Assembly (NCBI GenBank): GCA_030597345.1
Contig: JAUVSA010000102.1
Location: 1 to 7,642 of the forward strand
Length of the DNA: 7,642 nucleotides
Reading direction: 5' to 3'
Source: Bacillota bacterium
GTDB lineage: Bacteria > Armatimonadota > Hebobacteria > Hebobacterales > Hebobacteraceae
Shown here piece by piece: positions 6,219 through 7,642 of the stretch. The notes beneath the pieces were generated by a model. It did not search any database, had not been told where the DNA came from, and saw only the letters and a list, made by a program, of their open reading frames with translations. The stretch's first letter is position 1; each line of letters begins with the position of its first letter. The translations under genes and the position numbers were made by a program.

Positions 6219-6415
6219 AAGGCAGCCTCGAGGGGAGCCGCAGGATGATGGCGAGTCTCACAACGAGGTATCACAAGTGCTGGCTGCCACAGGGACCACC
6301 AATACTAACCGTCGGCTCTGGGAAGCCCTGCCGAAACGCTCAGGTTGCCGCGGCTAGTACGGATGAATCCACCCTATATGTACCACAGAACTCCGCCACA
6401 TACATACGCGCCGAA

Positions 6416-6437
6416 CCCCCAGCTCCGGAGCCGGGGG
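6416..6437 (-). terminator. GC-rich hairpin downstream of the cold-shock gene
   Basis: Arms of 11 nt (6416-6426 and 6427-6437) face each other with almost no loop. In practice the central TCCGGA would be the loop. The one imperfect position is A-C on the plus strand but G-U on the minus-strand transcript, so the hairpin is better formed in RNA from the cold-shock gene, 28 nt after its stop. No U-tract follows (TTCGGCGCG), so it is at best an atypical terminator, or a 3'-end-protecting stem. Confidence 0.4.
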
Positions 6438-6465
6438 CCAGATAACTAGAACACCTTCAGACGAG

Positions 6466-6669
6466 CTATCGTACTCTTACGTTCTCAGCCTTCAGTCCCT
6501 TGGCCCCGGTCGTGACATCGAGCTCTACTTCTTGGCCCTCGTAGAGTGACTTCCGCCCGGGCACGCTGCTGATGATCGCCGAGAAGTGGACGAAGACATC
6601 ACCCTCTTCAGTCTCGATGAAGCCGTACCCCTTGGCGTCGTCGAACCACTTGACTTTGCCAGTGGCCAC
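6466..6669 (-). CDS. Cold-shock-domain protein (CspA family)
   Basis: This 67-residue single cold-shock domain is an OB-fold RNA/DNA chaperone that melts secondary structure in mRNA in the cytoplasm. The N-terminus MATGKVKWFDDAKGYGFI is the family standard, with RNP1 KGYGFI (13-18) and RNP2 VFVHF (25-29) intact. KAENVRV near the C-terminus is also typical. The loop SAIISSVPGRKSL is about one residue longer than the usual SAI..DGYKSL form. The frame also has TTG at 6675, but the ribosome site AAAGGAG ends directly against it. GTG 6669 is 6 nt from GGAG and gives the conserved ATGKVKWF start, so GTG is chosen. The gene has a strong promoter (6791-6819) and a leader of about 115 nt, as in cold-induced csp genes. 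Its head-to-tail position with an RRM gene suggests related roles. Confidence 0.95.
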   Translation of the reverse strand: MATGKVKWFDDAKGYGFIETEEGDVFVHFSAIISSVPGRKSLYEGQEVELDVTTGAKGLKAENVRVR

Positions 6670-6675
6670 CGCCAA

Positions 6676-6682
6676 CTCCTTT
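6676..6682 (-). promoter_or_regulatory. Ribosome binding site deciding the cold-shock gene start
   Basis: The minus strand reads AAAGGAG. The spacing to GTG 6669 is 6 nt, but it is zero to the in-frame TTG 6675. The GTG is therefore the start, and a TTG start would be an over-call by two residues. Confidence 0.75.
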
Positions 6683-6742
6683 CCGAAGTCTGAACGTCAA
6701 AGGCAGAAGGCTGACAGCACTCCTGGCAAGTCTTCACGCCAC

Positions 6743-6762
6743 GCTCAGACCGGTCTCTGAGT
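6743..6762 (-). promoter_or_regulatory. Hairpin in the 5' leader of the cold-shock gene
   Basis: Arms CTCAGA (6744-6749) and TCTGAG (6756-6761) enclose 6 nt, with an additional possible pair outside (6743/6762). The inner AGACCGGTCT is itself a palindrome. It would lie about 22-41 nt into the transcript. Leaders of cold-inducible csp genes often hold temperature-sensitive structure; that role here is inferred. Confidence 0.4.
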
Positions 6763-6790
6763 CCAGCCAGATAGCTATCCCGACCGAGCC

Positions 6791-6819
6791 AACATACCAT
6801 CAAATCGGTGGAGTGTCAA
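6791..6819 (-). promoter_or_regulatory. Sigma70-type promoter of the cold-shock gene
   Basis: On the minus strand a perfect -35 TTGACA (6819-6814) is followed by a 17-bp spacer and the -10 TATGTT (6796-6791). TGG directly before the hexamer makes it an extended -10. The expected transcript start is near 6784, giving a leader of about 115 nt. Confidence 0.8.
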
Positions 6820-6908
6820 GCGAGAGCGAGCTGTCGCCCGCGGATCATCGGAGTTCTGTTACGCAACCTCCAAGATTGAACCGGATTGCAGCTCAGGAAC
6901 TGAACACT

Positions 6909-7141
6909 CTATTGGCTGCAGGTAGCGATGGTATTGCCTGCGTACTCGATGCGCAACTGGTTGTTGAGCAGGGCCACCCAGATCTGTCGGCCCATGTACT
7001 CTGGCGGGACAGGATAGCAGCGGCCCCGACCGAGATGGTGGCGTCCCGACCCAGGCGGCGGGGTTGCTCCACCGACAACAGCCTCTCGATCTCCGGAGGC
7101 GCCGGCCGCGGGCTTCTGCGCCAGTGACGCGCCGGCGCTTG
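6909..7141 (-). pseudogene. Frameshifted C-terminal remnant of an integrase-core transposase
   Basis: Two minus-strand frames join into one recognisable C-terminal transposase segment. The first (about 7141-7026) reads ARHWRRSPRPAPPEIERL then LSVEQPRRLGRDATISVG. This resembles the linker after the DDE catalytic core, where RYRPSPRP-type and RRVGRDATVSV-type motifs are common. The second (about 7025-6912) reads GRCYPVPPEYMGRQIWV and LRIEYAGNTIAT, the small beta-barrel that ends many DDE transposases (YxVPPxYxGRxV...IATH). The switch falls in a GGGG run near 7025-7028 and fits the loss of one base. Cys replaces the usual His of IATH and a TAG stop ends it. The catalytic core, N-terminus and element ends are all absent, so this is a decayed fragment, probably IS481-, IS21- or IS3-like. 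The assignment rests on motif memory; no search was run. Confidence 0.7.
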
Positions 7142-7170
7142 CCTGTTCACCTTTGCTGTTACAGGATTGT

Positions 7171-7186
7171 TCACTCTTGGGAGTGA
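7171..7186. repeat. Inverted repeat upstream of the GNAT gene
   Basis: TCACTC and GAGTGA flank TTGG. It lies about 60-75 bp before the GNAT start and could be an operator or a small stem. No clear -35/-10 pair is seen around it. Confidence 0.35.
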
Positions 7187-7212
7187 CACAACACACCATG
7201 CCCGATAGGACC

Positions 7213-7232
7213 ATTCGCCTTGATGGGCGAAT
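7213..7232. repeat. Inverted repeat directly before the GNAT ribosome site
   Basis: ATTCGCC and GGCGAAT form a perfect 7-bp pair around 6 nt (TTGATG). It ends 12 bp before ATG 7245 and touches the GGGGG ribosome-site candidate (7234-7238). It could form an RNA stem limiting translation, or serve as a DNA operator. Confidence 0.4.
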
Positions 7233-7244
7233 TGGGGGCAGCAC

Positions 7245-7642
7245 ATGGTGGCAGGTCAGTTCAGCGCAATGCATATAGTCCAACTGAGAAGAAACGATGT
7301 GAATCGAGTCGCCGCGGCATGGAACGCTGCCCTACCCCACGACCGACTAACGGACGAGGGGTTCCGCCGCACAATGCTCGAGGAGCCGAACTACGAACCA
7401 GAGGGCGTGCTGGTCGCAACGGGCGCCGACGGCGATGTGATTGGGTTCAGCGCCTGCGTCCTGCGCCGGACGGTTGAGGGCAAGGACGGCGGGGGAAGGG
7501 AATGGGAGTTCTCGACGGCATTTCTCAAGGGATTCTTCGTGGCGGCCGGCAACGAGGCGGAGGCCGCAGCGAACGACCTGCTGACGGCCGCCGAGGCGTA
7601 CTGCGCCGGCGCGGGTAAGACCAAGCTGCGGCTTACGGAATA
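7245..7642 (+). CDS. GNAT-like acetyltransferase domain protein, N-terminal part; 3' end outside window
   Basis: The frame is open from 7245 to the window end (132 residues plus 2 nt). The segment MHIVQLRRNDVNRVAAAWNA resembles the first strand and helix of GNAT proteins. LPHDRLTDEGFRRTMLEEP, YEPEGVLVATGADGDVIGF and CVLRR fit the next helices and strands. The usual acetyl-CoA pyrophosphate loop (Q/RxxGxG/A) would be expected around residues 96-112. There the sequence is GFFVAAGNEAEAAANDLL, with no Gly/Arg loop, so this domain may not bind acetyl-CoA. The C-terminal part outside the window could hold a second domain, as in tandem GNAT proteins. ATG 7245 has GGGGG 6 nt upstream. ATG 7269 would begin exactly at the conserved MHIVQLRRND but has no good ribosome site. 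The start is therefore uncertain by 8 residues. Confidence 0.6.
   Translation, partial: MVAGQFSAMHIVQLRRNDVNRVAAAWNAALPHDRLTDEGFRRTMLEEPNYEPEGVLVATGADGDVIGFSACVLRRTVEGKDGGGREWEFSTAFLKGFFVAAGNEAEAAANDLLTAAEAYCAGAGKTKLRLTE

Larger units (their letters stand above)
6152..6465 (-). other. Gap between the RRM and cold-shock genes: leader of the RRM gene plus hairpin
   Basis: This 314-bp stretch has no convincing gene. It holds the RRM ribosome site, two hairpins near the RRM start and a GC-rich hairpin after the cold-shock gene, all listed separately. In the middle (about 6220-6415) I see no good -35/-10 pair on the minus strand. A promoter for the RRM gene, if present, is weak or non-standard. 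Otherwise the gene relies on read-through from the cold-shock gene. Confidence 0.5.
6820..7244. other. Intergenic region between the cold-shock and GNAT genes
   Basis: No intact gene is seen in this 425-bp stretch. It holds a degenerate transposase remnant (6909-7141, minus strand) and two inverted repeats near the GNAT start, listed separately. In 6820-6908 and 7142-7170 I see nothing recognisable. Open frames on either strand here (for example plus-strand 6813-7127) lack protein-like composition. Confidence 0.5.

Noticed and set aside
6152..6274. Longer RRM protein starting at ATG 6274
   Set aside because: The extra 41 residues are low-complexity and cover the leader hairpins, while GTG 6151 has a well-spaced GGGAG and gives a standard RRM start.
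6813..7127. Plus-strand frame of 104 codons between the cold-shock and GNAT genes
   Set aside because: It overlaps the cold-shock promoter and runs antisense to the transposase remnant; its composition is not protein-like.

Overview
The window is about 7.6 kb of high-GC bacterial DNA. It suggests an uncultured or poorly sampled, non-enterobacterial lineage. The GGAG-type ribosome sites, frequent GTG starts, a large lipoprotein of the sulfatase superfamily ending in an LRSLGYLR-type tail, and an RRM protein beside a CspA-type protein would fit groups such as Armatimonadota or Acidobacteria-like phyla. The phylum cannot be fixed from sequence reading alone. Most of the content is ordinary housekeeping or accessory DNA, and I see no phage, CRISPR, tRNA or rRNA.

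Layout. (1) 3-1196, plus strand: the C-terminal half of a lactate/malate dehydrogenase, then 15 bp later a UPF0173-type metallo-beta-lactamase-fold hydrolase; the two look co-transcribed. (2) 1225-3765, minus strand: a large predicted lipoprotein with a beta-rich N-terminal region and an alkaline-phosphatase/sulfatase-superfamily domain whose nucleophile position is Thr rather than Cys/Ser. (3) 3766-4010: a divergent intergenic region with a 14-bp direct repeat and a perfect inverted repeat. (4) 4011-4451, plus strand: a small unrecognised single-pass membrane protein. (5) 4465-4522: a perfect 24-bp tandem duplication carrying a short palindrome, abutting an extended -10 promoter. (6) 4557-5855, plus strand: pyrimidine-nucleoside phosphorylase with a complete active site. 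(7) 5882-6669, minus strand: an RRM RNA-binding protein gene and, upstream of it, a cold-shock-domain protein gene with a clear sigma70-type promoter and a leader of about 115 nt. (8) 6909-7141, minus strand: a frameshifted C-terminal remnant of a transposase. (9) 7245 to the end, plus strand: the N-terminal part of a GNAT-like protein with a degenerate acetyl-CoA loop, preceded by two inverted repeats.

How the parts relate. The RRM and cold-shock proteins are both small single-stranded-RNA binders, encoded head-to-tail with structured leaders, and may act together in RNA remodelling at low temperature. The phosphorylase has its own promoter and probably its own regulation, suggested by the tandem repeat. 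The remaining neighbours (dehydrogenase, hydrolase, lipoprotein, GNAT) show no obvious shared pathway. The most re-checkable signals are the repeat-plus-promoter upstream of the phosphorylase, the Thr-type sulfatase-fold lipoprotein, the structured leaders of the RNA-binding genes and the unannotated transposase pseudogene.
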